Origin: Astropecten irregularis
Taxonomy: Eukaryota > Echinodermata > Asteroidea > Paxillosida > Astropectinidae
Assembly: GCA_963971285.1 (NCBI GenBank)
Contig: OZ020247.1
Location: 9,692,614-9,756,613, forward strand
Direction: 5' to 3'
DNA: 64,000 nt
The notes beneath the pieces are model-generated. The model did no database searches and was not told the DNA's origin. It saw only the letters and a list, made by a program, of their open reading frames with translations. A program made the translations under genes and the position numbers. How positions within the stretch are numbered: the stretch's first letter is position 1; each line of letters starts with the position of its first letter. Shown here in pieces: positions 21,401 to 27,682 of the stretch.

Positions 21401-23885
21401 TGAGAGTAGGAGGGTCATTCCCTCCAGTACACTCCAGCTGGAGGGTTTTGGAGTTTGACACAGTCTGCCAGTAACCTTCACTGAGAGTAGGAGGGTCATT
21501 CCCTCCAATACACTCCAGCTGGAGGGTTTGGGAGTTTGACACAGTCTGCAAGTAACCTTCACTGAGAGTAGGAGGGTCATTCCCTCCAATACACTCCAGC
21601 TGGAGGGTTTGGGAGTTTGACACAGTCTGCAAGTAACCTTCACTGAGAGTAGGAGGGTCATTCCCTCCAATGCACTCCAGCTGGAGGGTTTGGGAGTTTG
21701 ACACAGTCTGCAAGTAACCTTCACTGAGAGTAGGAGGGTCATTCCCTCCAATACATTCCAGCTGGAGGGTTTTGGAGTTCGACACAGTCTGCCAGTAACC
21801 TTCACTGAGAGTAGGAGGGTCATTCCCTCCAATACACTCCAGCTGGAGGGTTTGGGAGTTTGACACAGTCTGCCAGTAACCTTCACTGAGAGTAGGAGGG
21901 TCATTCCCTCCAATACATTCCAGCTGGAGGGTTTTGGAGTTCGACACAGTCTGCCAGTAACCTTCACTGAGAGTAGGAGGGTCATTCCCTCCAATACACT
22001 CCAGCTGGAGGGTTTTGGAGTTAGACACAGTCTGTCAATAACCTTCAATGAGAGTAGGAGGGTCATTCCCTCCAGTACACTCCAGCTGGAGGGTTTGGGA
22101 GTTTGACACAGTCTGCCAGTAACCTTCACTGAGAGTAGGAGGGTCATTCCCTCCAATACACTCCAGCTGGAGGGTTTGGGAGTTTGACACAGTCTGCCAG
22201 TAACCTTCACTGAGAGTAGGAGGGTCATTCCCTCCAATACACTCCAGCTGGAGGGTTTGGGAGTTTGACACAGTCTGCTAGTAACTTTCACTAAGAGTAG
22301 GAGGGTCATTGGGAGTTTGACATTGCCTGTTACCCGTATCTGGGTGTAGACGTAATTAATATGAACTAACTCTAAAATCCAGAGAATTTAACTTGCTGTT
22401 TCAACATCGTTCTTACCTTTTTGACAGAACTTGAACCATTCATCAAATGACATCAAGATGACCGCAGCCCAGATGGTCACACAGATCGCTAAGGCAACCG
22501 ACGAGCCCCTGAACATGTCGGTCATGAAGACGCTGGTCATCGTTCTGGTCAGCAACACCAAGGACAAGAACACGGCTGTCCAAGCGGACAGCGAGTTCGC
22601 TCTGGTTGCCCTGCTCAGATTGCGCAGCTCCGACAACGTTGTACAGGTAAGCTCAGTCTCTCTCGTGTGTCAAACTTGAAATGCGTCTGGTACCCTGACC
22701 CCATTTGATTGCAAGCTTTGGCTGTTGGTAGAGGCAAGGTACTATATAGTAATATTGAATCGGTGCTCATCTTCAATGCACAGTTCATAGTGGGTGTAAA
22801 TGCTGCACCAGACCAATTTAGACCTGGAAGCCTGGAAATGTTGAGTAACAAGTTCTCCTCCAGAATCACCAATCACCCCACTAGTGTGGGCTGCTATGGC
22901 CTAGTGGTCTGGCGTGTCGGACTCAACGTTTTGTGGTCAGTCTACAGATTGTGGGTTCGAATCCAGCCATGGGCTAGAGGCTTTGTCACATATTGCTCCT
23001 CTTCACCCAGGTGTAAATGGGTAGCTGCGAGGGTAGAGATGGCTTTGTGGTTTGATTAGCCTCTGTGCGCTTTAAAGTAGCCGGGGCTGTATACTCCACA
23101 GGGAGTTGAGATGGATACAGTAATGTAAATTATGGCCCGATGACCAGGGAAAATAATCAGTATATAAAGCGCATAGAGAATCTTTTTATTATTGTGCGCT
23201 AAATACCATTATTATATCATAACTCACACAAGAGGTAATATTTCTATGTTACATTACCGCAAACTACATAGCTTTTTGCTATCTCATCAGAAATTATTGG
23301 AACAGGTTTTAAAAAATAAAAATGTACTGAGATTGAATTGTTACTGCTTGACCTTTAAAGGTAGTATCATACTTTGGTTTTTGTCAAAGAAATACAGATT
23401 CATGGACACAAATATCAAGACAGATACAGTAACAGTTATCTGTGAAAATTTCAGTCCCATACGATGCCCACCTTTTGAGAAAACAGTGAAAAACGGCCAC
23501 AGCATTTCTTAAGTCTTTTCTCTTTTATTTTTGATCTGTAAAAGATCAAAAATAATTTTGGTCACTGGTTTAACTGTTTTCTGGATAAATACAGCATTTC
23601 AGGTGGAACAATTTTAACTTTTTTCTTGTACCATCACCATCTTTATACTCTGTAAGTTATAGGTAAATCTGTGAAGATTTTTGTTTCGGTCTGCTACCAA
23701 AGTATGATACTATACCTTTAATCTTGCATAACTTGGTTTGGTTTTTCTTTTATATTCCGTAGTCTGTTCTGAAGAGCCTAGACTCAGTTCCAGCCGCCAA
23801 TCTCAACGAGTGTCTGAAGAGACTTCGCAAAGTCGCAAACCAGCCAGAGCTGGCATTTGAAGCCGACGACACTGTCGTACGCTGA
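460..23885 (+). CDS. GCN1: GCN1, activator of eIF2alpha kinase GCN2 (C-terminal ~1,232 residues, 21 exons)
   Basis: GCN1 is a huge cytosolic HEAT-repeat protein. It binds ribosomes and hands uncharged-tRNA or collision stress to GCN2, which phosphorylates eIF2alpha. Exons: 460-581, 2041-2155, 2885-3064, 4189-4409, 5503-5710, 6521-6717, 8355-8612, 10176-10391, 11269-11433, 11869-11983, 12988-13127, 13694-13837, 14787-15056, 15867-16211, 16345-16541, 18636-18750, 19007-19103, 20312-20460, 21165-21269, 22428-22646, 23763-23885. Every intron is GT-AG and codon phase matches across all 20 joins, giving 3,701 nt. Family blocks include [10 protein letters not shown] (exon 1), [19 protein letters not shown] (exon 3), [16 protein letters not shown] (exon 4), GYIMMF (exon 6), [14 protein letters not shown] (exon 8) and [10 protein letters not shown] (exon 14). 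Early exons correspond to the eEF3-like HEAT region; exons ~11-15 should hold the GCN2 RWD-binding region (inferred from position in the family). The usual length is ~2,670 residues, so the N-terminal half lies upstream of the window. No frameshift or internal stop was seen. Confidence 0.96.
1078..1381. mobile_element. hAT-like MITE with 7/8-matching target duplication
   Basis: The termini are inverted repeats: CATAGAGTTAAATA at the left and its complement at the right, with a second block (GTGCGCACTTTG-like) just inside. It is flanked by atccacat and atccacac, an 8-bp duplication with one mismatch, which is typical of hAT elements. It sits just after a tRNA-type B box (ggttcgaatcc, 1063-1073), so it probably landed in an older SINE. 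It lies in the first visible GCN1 intron. Confidence 0.7.
1569..1937 (+). mobile_element. TTAA MITE, family 2, full copy
   Basis: Starts TTAAAGGTATAATACATGA and ends ...CTGTACTGTACCTTAA, with TTAA at both ends. The left part (ACAGCACTCACACTTTGTCTG) differs from family 1, but the right third (TTTCTACCAGCACCATCTTC onward) is the module shared with families 1 and 3. It ends ~103 bp before GCN1 exon 2. Confidence 0.8.
2172..2312. mobile_element. Palindromic MITE of the GAAATCGACCCC group
   Basis: Foldback-like element ending ...GTGAAATCGACCCC with inner GGATAACCCATCGTATCCTA. The same modules recur at 7395-7545, 18236-18372 and 41318-41470 in this window. The left end is poorly preserved. Confidence 0.55.
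2659..2812. mobile_element. Foldback MITE ending GAAATCGGCCCC
   Basis: Left end GGGGCTGTTTTCATAAAACT, right end AGCTTTATGAAATCGGCCCC. Inside are the inverted blocks TTACGACGCG...CAACTCGATTTGCGAC-type. It ends ~72 bp before GCN1 exon 3. Confidence 0.6.
3105..3280 (-). mobile_element. TTAA MITE, family 1, truncated
   Basis: Begins CTTAAAGGTAATATCATACTTTGG and reads in the reverse sense of the standard copy (CACAGATTTACCTATAAC, then GGTATAAAGATGGTG). Only the right-hand half of the element (reverse strand) is present before homology is lost near 3280. Confidence 0.75.
4476..4851. mobile_element. hAT-like MITE with TAAGGTGACCA termini
   Basis: Terminal inverted repeat TAAGGTGACCAGATGTCCCC at the left, with its imperfect complement ending GGTCACCTTA at the right. 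Both sides are flanked by GGCTAGCC. That octamer is itself palindromic, so an 8-bp duplication cannot be told apart from an extension of the inverted repeat. It lies in the GCN1 intron after exon 4. Confidence 0.65.
5743..5901 (+). mobile_element. Relic of a non-LTR retrotransposon ORF2 C-terminus
   Basis: The plus-strand frame reads [16 protein letters not shown] then [12 protein letters not shown] and a stop. This matches the extreme C-terminal signature of many CR1/L2/Jockey-like LINE proteins (xxxLWNxLPxxIR...FKxxLKxxL). Only the tail survives. It begins ~30 bp after the GCN1 exon 5 donor and abuts the left arm of the SINE palindrome at 5893-6480. Assignment to a LINE clade is not possible by eye. 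Confidence 0.65.
5893..6186 (-). mobile_element. tRNA-derived SINE (family A), left arm of a palindrome
   Basis: On the minus strand: GGGCTGGATAGCTCAGTTGG (A box), then GGTTCGAATCCCGC (B box), then a tail TTTGTTCACTTTTCAATGAC...CCTTGTGGTTATTTG. The acceptor-stem ends pair poorly, so this is a SINE and not a tRNA gene. Other copies are at 6187-6480, 14630-14735 and 24545-24605. Confidence 0.7.
6187..6480 (+). mobile_element. tRNA-derived SINE (family A), right arm of a palindrome
   Basis: Plus-strand counterpart of 5893-6186: CTCAGTTGGTAGAGCGCC, then CCGGTTCGAATTCTGCTCC, then the same tail ending CCCTTGTGGTTATTTGGTGA. A TTATTATTATTATT run follows and leads directly into the acceptor of GCN1 exon 6 at 6521. 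Confidence 0.7.
7395..7545. mobile_element. Palindromic MITE of the GAAATCGACCCC group
   Basis: Left CATTTCACCAAACTCATCGT, right GGCTTTGTGAAATCGACCCC, with inner GATGCATTGCAGTCCCA and GGGTTATCCTTC. It is very similar to 41318-41470. Confidence 0.65.
7548..7745 (+). mobile_element. SINE family D, 5'-truncated
   Basis: Carries the family D body (GTTTTACCCAGAATATTACT, CTTCTTCTCATCATCTTTCC) and the diagnostic tail CTTGGTGTCATTACCAGAAA followed by TAAATAATAA. It lacks the tRNA-like head present in the full copy at 10405-10690. Confidence 0.7.
7905..8268 (+). mobile_element. TTAA MITE, family 1, full copy
   Basis: TTAA-AGGTAGTATCATA at the left and TATGATACTACCT-TTAA at the right, ~360 bp. It includes the central palindrome-like CTTTTAAAAGATC block. 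It ends 86 bp before GCN1 exon 7. Confidence 0.85.
8700..8845. mobile_element. Foldback MITE of the CGCTAAA / TTTAGCG type
   Basis: Contains ATCGCTAAACGTAAAGTTGA followed by its inverted counterpart TTAAGCGATGGATTTGGG, and ends near AAATCGTCCCCAGG. A better-preserved relative lies at 14452-14600. Confidence 0.55.
8893..9005. repeat. Degenerate minisatellite related to the 9226-9370 array
   Basis: Loose repeats of TTGGTGCC and CTGGCCATGG/CTGGCCATAG resemble the 21-bp unit 300 bp downstream, suggesting an older decayed array. Confidence 0.45.
8998..9223. mobile_element. MITE with GGCTCAGGCTCC-type subterminal repeats
   Basis: Left CTCGGCTCCAGCTCCAGCTT, right GAGCCTGAGCTGGAGCC, with body TTTGGCTGCGGTTTGGAAGT and GAAAAACCACAGCCTGTATT. 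Copies are at 20583-20803 (same sense) and 13873-14090 (opposite sense). Confidence 0.6.
9226..9370. repeat. 21-bp minisatellite, about seven units
   Basis: Alternating units of CCTGGTCATTACCTTGGTGCC and CCTGGTCATTGCCCTGTTGC type, giving a higher-order 42-bp pattern. The period is a multiple of three, so frames stay open on both strands. It is intronic in GCN1 and is not a gene. Confidence 0.8.
9476..10091. mobile_element. DNA transposon relic, CAGGGATGTAAG termini
   Basis: Left CAGGGATGTAAGAGTTCCGG; right end CACTTACATCCCTG. Both sides are flanked by the direct repeat GACCAAT (9469-9475 and 10092-10098). The ends look hAT-like, but the visible duplication is 7 bp. TTCCGGAAAT motifs recur inside each end. 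A 64-codon stretch with C..C spacing at ~9940-10010 could be a protein relic, but it is not recognisable. Confidence 0.7.
10405..10690 (-). mobile_element. SINE family D, near full-length
   Basis: On the minus strand: tRNA-like head with GTTGCCGTAGCGG and B box CGGGTTCAAGTCCGG, body TTTTACCCAGAATATTACTC, and tail GGTGTCATTACCAGAAATAA followed by ATT repeats. The tail begins ~14 bp downstream of the GCN1 exon 8 donor. Confidence 0.75.
10780..10942 (-). mobile_element. TTAA MITE, family 1, truncated by a SINE
   Basis: Starts GAAGGTAGTATCATACTTTG and runs through CACAGATTTACCTATAACTT. It stops where the family B SINE begins (TTTAATATTCATGATTTACT). Confidence 0.75.
10940..11165 (+). mobile_element. 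tRNA-derived SINE, family B
   Basis: 5' leader ATTCATGATTTACTGCGG, A box GGTGGCCTAGTGGTATGG, B box GTGGGTTCAAATCCCACC, then the body ACAGTGCTCATCCACGTCGG-like and an end TTTGCATATT. The tRNA part has a recognisable cloverleaf-like layout, but two more copies (33742, 37455) with the same body show it is a SINE. Confidence 0.75.
12090..12146. repeat. Fragment of the GGCTCAGGCTCC MITE
   Basis: GGCTTAGACTCAAGCTCAGG and CATCCATATGCT match the end of the elements at 13873-14090 and 20583-20803. Confidence 0.45.
12536..12945 (+). mobile_element. Decayed LINE reverse-transcriptase C-terminal region
   Basis: The plus strand reads [20 protein letters not shown], then [19 protein letters not shown], then after a stop/frameshift QLGWVMWFG and GRPK.LW.DN. 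This is the classic order at the end of many non-LTR retrotransposon proteins (YGxETWTL...KRLD.F...WQDxVTNxxL...RWLGHV.R...GRPxxxW). At least one frame break makes it a fossil. It lies in the GCN1 intron before exon 11. The exact clade is undetermined. Confidence 0.75.
13304..13668 (-). mobile_element. TTAA MITE, family 1, full copy
   Basis: Reverse orientation, TTAA at both ends, with internal TTTTAAAAGATC. Its end lies only 25 bp before GCN1 exon 12. Confidence 0.85.
13873..14090. mobile_element. MITE with GGCTCAGGCTCC-type subterminal repeats
   Basis: Left TCGAAATGGAGGCTTAGGCT, right ATTCACAAAATAAAGCCGGA. This is the reverse-sense copy of the elements at 8998 and 20583. Confidence 0.6.
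14270..14405. mobile_element. Partial MITE of the GGGGCCAATTT(C)AT group
   Basis: Contains GACCATGAATGACAAATGGA and ends TTCCATAAAATTGGCCCC. Related copies: 28600-28760, 29256-29484 and 31873-32107. Confidence 0.5.
14452..14600. mobile_element. Foldback MITE, GGGGCCGATTTCAT termini
   Basis: Long inverted repeat: GGGCCGATTTCATCAACGCT at the left against GCATTAGTGAAATCGGCCCC at the right. Internal ATCGCTAAACGG faces CATTTAGCGATG. The whole 150 bp can fold back. Confidence 0.75.
14630..14735 (+). mobile_element. tRNA-derived SINE, family A, short copy
   Basis: TAGGGCTGGATGGCTCAGTT, then CACCGGTTCGAATCCCGCTC, then GTTTCTTTGTTCACTTTTCA. It ends ~50 bp before GCN1 exon 13. The anticodon arm is shortened relative to the copy at 5893, so it cannot be a working tRNA. 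Confidence 0.7.
15605..15672 (+). repeat. Fragment of the SINE A palindrome leader
   Basis: CTCAGGTTGCAGCATTGCTG and neighbouring CTTTGAGTGATCCC match the leader in the right arm near 6210-6260. Confidence 0.45.
17211..17262. repeat. 18-bp tandem repeat, three units
   Basis: ATTGGTCGCTCACTGGTC is repeated almost perfectly three times in the long GCN1 intron 15. The rest of 16542-17740 shows no gene and no clear repeat. Confidence 0.7.
17740..18215. mobile_element. DNA transposon with ~75-bp inverted termini
   Basis: Left CTCAACCATTGAGACATTTT and right AAAATGTCTCAATGGTTGAG lie within arms that also share TTTTGACACGACG-type ends and GCGAAATCTTACAAAA. Internal sequence ~320 bp, no coding capacity seen. 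Flanking TA is possible but not decisive. Confidence 0.7.
18236..18372. mobile_element. Palindromic MITE of the GGGGTCGAATTCAT group
   Basis: Left GGGGTCGAATTCATGAAGCC, right GTGATATCCACCCCTGG, inner CAACCCATCGCATCCTATGT. Same family as 2172, 7395 and 41318. Confidence 0.55.
18808..18956 (+). mobile_element. TTAA MITE, family 1, right-end fragment
   Basis: Only the right module remains: GGTATGTTTCTACCATCACT ... AAGTATGATACTACCTTTAA. It ends ~53 bp before GCN1 exon 17. Confidence 0.75.
19145..19665. repeat. Nested inverted-repeat cluster
   Basis: Two related half-units (CCGACGGTGCGACATACCGT ... GCCTTTTGTCTGGCAAC and CCGACGGCACGAAATATACT ... CTTTTGTCCGGCAAC) are followed by two in the opposite sense (GTTGCCGGACAAAA..., GTTGCCAGACAAAAGG...). 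GATGTACGTCCC/GGGACGTACATC form short palindromes at the axis near 19370. It looks like a foldback transposon pair. Confidence 0.65.
19938..20275 (+). mobile_element. TTAA MITE, family 1, left end degraded
   Basis: GGTTTTTGTCAAAGAAATAC through ATGATACTACCTTTAA. The left terminal TTAA is not preserved. It ends ~36 bp before GCN1 exon 18. Confidence 0.8.
20583..20803. mobile_element. MITE with GGCTCAGGCTCC-type subterminal repeats
   Basis: Left ACAGTGGCTCAGGCTCCGGC, right GGAGCCTAAGCCTAAGCC, body CTTTTGGCTGCGGTTCTGAA. Same family as 8998 and 13873. Confidence 0.6.
21278..22318. repeat. 81-bp minisatellite, ~12.8 units, in GCN1 intron 19
   Basis: Units contain GGAGGGTCATTCCCTCCAAT, CACTCCAGCTGGAGGG and GTTTGACACAGTCTGCCAG. 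The array starts ~9 bp after the exon 19 donor. Because 81 is a multiple of three, long frames stay open on the minus strand (one of 343 codons built of 27-residue repeats). No gene signal supports them. Confidence 0.92.
22890..23215 (+). mobile_element. tRNA-derived SINE, family C, with ATT-repeat tail
   Basis: A box TATGGCCTAGTGGTCTGG, B box GTGGGTTCGAATCCAGCC, a central domain with GGTGTAAATGGGTAGC, and the tail GCGCTAAATACCATTATTAT. The tail resembles the widespread metazoan SINE 3' end (GCGCTATATAAATxCCATTATTATT). Confidence 0.8.
23355..23721 (+). mobile_element. TTAA MITE, family 1, full copy
   Basis: TTAA at both ends, termini AGGTAGTATCATACTTTGG and its imperfect complement (GATACTATACCT). 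It ends 41 bp before the last GCN1 exon. Confidence 0.85.
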
Positions 23886-24163
23886 CCAGCCTCAATGATA
23901 AACAAAGACGTTTCATTTTTTTTTGGTCTTGGGAGATCCTTCGAGGACCTTATGCAATCTTTAAAACTAAAAGAAGAAGGGGGACTTGGAATCTTATTTT
24001 ATTTTTTAATTTGTATATGCAACCCGTTTCTGTTGGAAAGTGCTGTGTTTAATAGCAAAGGCGACAGTTCGGGAGATATAAGCACAACTGAGTATCTGAC
24101 GATTCAATGACAGTGCCTAGTATTTGGACAGTAGGCCATTTTGTGTTGATATTTGTAGGGAAG

Positions 24164-24478
24164 GAGGAATGAATTGCTGCCTAGCTGTAGAATTGGTACC
24201 ACGTCCAGTCCTGTTTGTACTATGAGGAGAAAATCAGTCTAGTTTCAGTGTGAGGGACTGGTTTCTCCACACCATAGGGGTGGAGGCATTCATTGCCTTG
24301 CTGTGGACTAGGTACCCCTTCCAATCCTATTTGTACCATGAAGCGACCATCAGTCTTGTTTCAGTGTGATGGACTGGTTTCTCCACACCATAGGGGTGGA
24401 GGCAGCCATTTGTGGACTAGGTACCCCTTCCAGTCCTATTTGTTCTATGAAAAGACTATCAGTATTGTTTCAGTGTCG
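24164..24478. repeat. ~110-bp tandem repeat, three units
   Basis: GGACTGGTTTCTCCACACCA then TAGGGGTGGAGGC recurs, with units also sharing GGTACCCCTTCCAxTCCTAT and TCAGTCTTGTTTCAGTGTG. It lies within the presumed GCN1 3' UTR. Confidence 0.8.
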
Positions 24479-24544
24479 AAACTTTTGGTGATAAAAACTT
24501 GAAATGTTTCATCTTTATTGAATTAAGTGAATTAAAATTTGACA

Positions 24545-24605
24545 GATGAACAAAGAAAAATTGACTGGAGCGGGATTCAAACCAGCGACCTCTTTAACAC
24601 CGTAC
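24545..24605 (-). mobile_element. tRNA-derived SINE, family A, fragment
   Basis: On the minus strand: GAGGTCGCTGGTTTGAATCC, then CGCTCCAGTCAATTTTTCTT. Only the B-box half and the start of the tail remain. Confidence 0.6.
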
Positions 24606-24701
24606 AAGATAAAAATGTGTATTTTCCCTTGCGTTGGACATAGGATTGGTAAAACGGGAAAAAAATTTGTTTAATAGCAAGATATTCTTGACAATGTCCT
24701 T

Positions 24702-24707
24702 AATAAA
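24702..24707 (+). terminator. Candidate GCN1 poly(A) signal AATAAA
   Basis: First canonical hexamer after the GCN1 stop (TTAATAAATGATG). No cleavage-site evidence is available. Confidence 0.4.
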
Positions 24708-24729
24708 TGATGAGCTATACTCCTTACTT

Positions 24730-25300
24730 AGTACATGAACGCCAATTGACTTATTTCTGAAAATGGTAAAAAATCAATATTGTGGTTTCATTGACATGGC
24801 AACCGTGCTTGCATGTTTGTTTGTTTAGTTGTTTTCTTCTGAGGTTGTTGTTATTGGTCACATATAAACATTTCCAAAATTACTTGTTTTATCTGGAGTT
24901 ACCAAGTCAACTTCTGAGGTCTTGAGTCTGTGTCTTGTCAATGTGCCCTTTCAAGTTCTTAAACCCCAATTACTTGCTTACCAAATTACCTTTATACTTA
25001 ATACACAAAGTAAGGTTCGGTATTAGCCTACACAGACTACCAGCCCAAACTTTCAATATGATGTACATAAACTGGTACTTTGCCCATATATGCTTAGCAT
25101 AAATGTTCTGCTTAACGACTCCATTAAACTTGATTCAGAGACTTCCAAACCCTCTAAAGAAGAATCATATTAAACTTCTTAGCAGAAACAGGTCACAGCT
25201 GAACCCTTATATCATACTTCATTTCCAGCTCAGCTTCCATTTTTTCACTCATTGCTTAACCAGCTGATATACACATTCTACACTGTGTGCTGCTACCTCA
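24730..25300. other. Intergenic, no gene seen
   Basis: AT-rich, with no recognisable coding exon. GCTTAGCATAAATGTTCTGC at ~25090 resembles the end of the GGGGCCAATTTCAT MITE group. Confidence 0.4.
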
Positions 25301-25304
25301 TGGG

Positions 25305-25650
25305 CTAAATGCGTTATACTTTGGCTTATTGTCAAACAAATTGCGATTTATAGAAACAAATGTCAAGAAAAATACAGTAGCAGCCATCTGTGGAATTCCC
25401 AGTCCCCACTTTCTGAGAAAACCGAAAACATTGAAAATCGCTCACGTTATTTTCAAATGTATTCACAGGAGTTTTGATCTCACTCTGATCTCAAAACTGT
25501 TTTTGTACTTTTTTCTGGGTAATTAAATACAGTATTTCAGGCAGAAAAATTGTAATGGTATGTTTCTACCATTTTCATCTTGATACCCTGTAAGTAATAG
25601 GTAAATCTTTGAAGATTTCAGTTTTGGTATGGTACCAAAGTGTTATTGTG
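25305..25650 (+). mobile_element. TTAA MITE, family 1, old divergent copy
   Basis: CGTTATACTTTGGCTTATTG, ACAGTAGCAGCCATCTGTGG, ATGTTTCTACCATTTTCATC and GGTATGGTACCAAAGTGTTA follow the family 1 order with heavy divergence; terminal TTAA motifs are lost. Confidence 0.65.
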
Positions 25651-25668
25651 CCCACTTCCATTTTAATA

Positions 25669-26073
25669 CAGTAGAAGTTGCGATGAATTTCCCCCTCTTA
25701 AGCTTTTCACACTCATATGATATGAGTCATTTTGTGCGATTCGGCAACTTTTGGACGTCGATTAGGCCTACGCGGAATTAACTTTTTTTTTTTTTTTGGG
25801 GGGGGGACATTCCTCATTTAGCTCCATTGGGTCACATTATTAATATGCTCTTTGCATTGTGTGGGCAAACATATTTTGGCGACAGAGGAAAGCGCCAGGG
25901 CTCGGTCAGATTTTTCCTGTACATAACAAATTCTCCCTTTATAGAACATTGTGTGCCTACTCTTACCTTTACACAGGTCATACAACAAATTATATTGGCG
26001 GAATAAAGCATCACTTCGAGTTAATTAAGCGGACTTTCGAGTGATCCGAGTTTGAGTTTTCGAGGTTTTACTG
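25669..26073. mobile_element. pogo/mariner-like MITE with TA target duplication
   Basis: TA-CAGTAGAAGTT at the left and CGAGGTTTTACTG-TA at the right. The CAGTAAAACCTC-type terminus plus TA duplication is characteristic of pogo/Tc1-like elements. It contains T- and G-runs at ~25783-25807. Confidence 0.65.
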
Positions 26074-26079
26074 TAGTTA

Positions 26080-26880
26080 AAGAAATTTAAACATTACACC
26101 AGTTTTCACTATTAAAAATCAAGTTAACCAGTACAATAATGACCCTGGAATATTCTTTAAAACCGAATAAATGAATGAATGGCATTTTTTATGTACTCTT
26201 TGCATTTACGAGCAGAGTTATGAACTTTTCCACAGGTTTAACTAAATAATGACTTTGCCTTTTCTTTCATTTGAGCGAGTCGATTTAGACACATTGCATC
26301 TTGCTTAATATTGGAGTTTAAAGGTATATATATATAATTTGCCGAGAGAGCAGAACTTTAAACAGTTTCCAGACAAAAAAAAAGGGTGTCTCTGGTTGGA
26401 AGCATAATGTTTGAATAAAATATATTGTGCTAATTAAACATAATACTTAGCCTGATTGATGAAAAGGTTGTTTGTTTGTTTGTTGTGGGGGTGGTGTGTG
26501 TGTGTTTGTTTTTATTCTTGGTAAAAAAACAACAGGCCATGTTTTGCTATCGGCTGGTTACGATCGGAAAAATTATCGGAGCTTACGACTGGCTGCCATG
26601 GCTGATCTTTGTCGAGTGTTATTGGCCAACATGTTTTTTTACCAACTGGCGATATTTCGTACTCGACCTGCTTTGCGAATTTCAAAGGAAGAGAATGTTT
26701 ATGACGGCCAGTTTAGAATTTAATAATTGGTCATTATGATTTGCTTACGGCGAGTTTTATACCCTGCTGTAATTTGTTTATGTTTCAGTGATGACCTAAA
26801 TTTTAAACTTTTAAAAACTCTATGTTAATCTCAGGGATTGTACTTTGTACGCTCCGCCCATTTTGATATCAGATGAAAGT
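26080..26880. other. Intergenic, no gene seen
   Basis: AT-rich sequence with a short (AT)n stretch at 26325-26336 and TTTG repeats at 26468-26482. No gene or known repeat was recognised. Confidence 0.35.
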
Positions 26881-26889
26881 TAGCGATTG

Positions 26890-26975
26890 TACTTTCTGCG
26901 CCGTCGCATCATGTGGGATTTCATTGGTCGGGAGACAGTCACGTGATACAAAAAGAAGCATGGCGCCGCTGGACG
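26890..26975 (+). promoter_or_regulatory. Promoter-like cluster: inverted CCAAT, CACGTG, ATGGCGCCGC
   Basis: Within 60 bp lie ATTGG (inverted CCAAT box, 26924), CACGTG (26940) and AAGCATGGCGCCGCTGG (YY1-like context). CpG content is locally raised. These motifs usually mark TATA-less animal promoters. The direction is uncertain, but a possible exon with a good donor follows on the plus strand. Confidence 0.35.
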
Positions 26976-27494
26976 AAATTCATTGCTCATGCATGGTGTG
27001 GCATTTTTGACATAGCGATACATTGTCATCAAGTTGTCTGTCATTTGTGTATGTCCTCTCAAATTACAAGAATACAGGATTATAATCTGCCATCCGTGAC
27101 AATCACAATGACGGAGTTTCAACAACAATCTTTGCCACTTTATATAACTAGTAACGGGTTTCCGTTTAGGCATAACACCACGATAGCATACGCAAGTGGA
27201 CTATATACATAGCGTGGCACGTCGACCGTGTGTGGAGCAGATTCATACGGAGACAAACAGTACCAAATTTGGTCACCAGTTTTGTCCTGGTACACCTAAC
27301 TACAGACGGACCACACTACAGAAGTCCGGCTGGTTCAACTACAACTTGAAACACAGAGGAAAACGGCTCCTAAAATTGCGAAAAGCAATTCTTGTTCAAC
27401 ACAACATGCACGCATCATAACATGACCCGGAAGCTAAGTACTCGGACTAGACTCCCGTGCTTCGTGGGAAAAACAGAATTGTATTTTCACTGGT

Positions 27495-27642
27495 GGACTG
27501 TCGTATGTGCATTTCGATGGCCGAGCAGCAGAAGGGAACAGTGAAAACGAAACTTTCTGGGATATTTTTAGCCCGCCAAAGATGTTTTACAAAATCGTCT
27601 GCTTTCACCACGCGGTCCGTCCACTGTCATGATGCTGCCGAG
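27495..27642 (+). other. Possible first exon of an unknown transcript
   Basis: An ATGGCCGAGCAGCAG start near 27519 opens ~41 codons (MAEQQKGTVKTKLSGIF...) and ends exactly at a strong donor GAG|GTAAGTGT (27642/27643). No matching downstream exon was found before the inverted repeat at 27683, and no protein family was recognised. It could be a real first exon, a non-coding RNA exon, or chance. Confidence 0.25.
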
Positions 27643-27682
27643 GTAAGTGTGAATTTTGTTTTGGGTTATTCTTTTAAAAAAG

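Larger units (their letters stand above)
23886..24720 (+). other. GCN1: GCN1 3' UTR (inferred extent)
   Basis: Non-coding sequence after the TGA at 23883-23885. It holds the tandem repeat at 24164-24478 and a SINE fragment at 24545-24605. The first good AATAAA is at 24702-24707, so the transcript may end near 24725. The end point is inferred only from that hexamer. Confidence 0.45.

Noticed and set aside
21278..22309. 343-residue minus-strand protein of 27-residue repeats
   Set aside because: It is a by-product of an 81-bp intronic minisatellite; two minus-strand frames are open, no start context or splice signals fit, and GCN1 is transcribed through it in the opposite sense.
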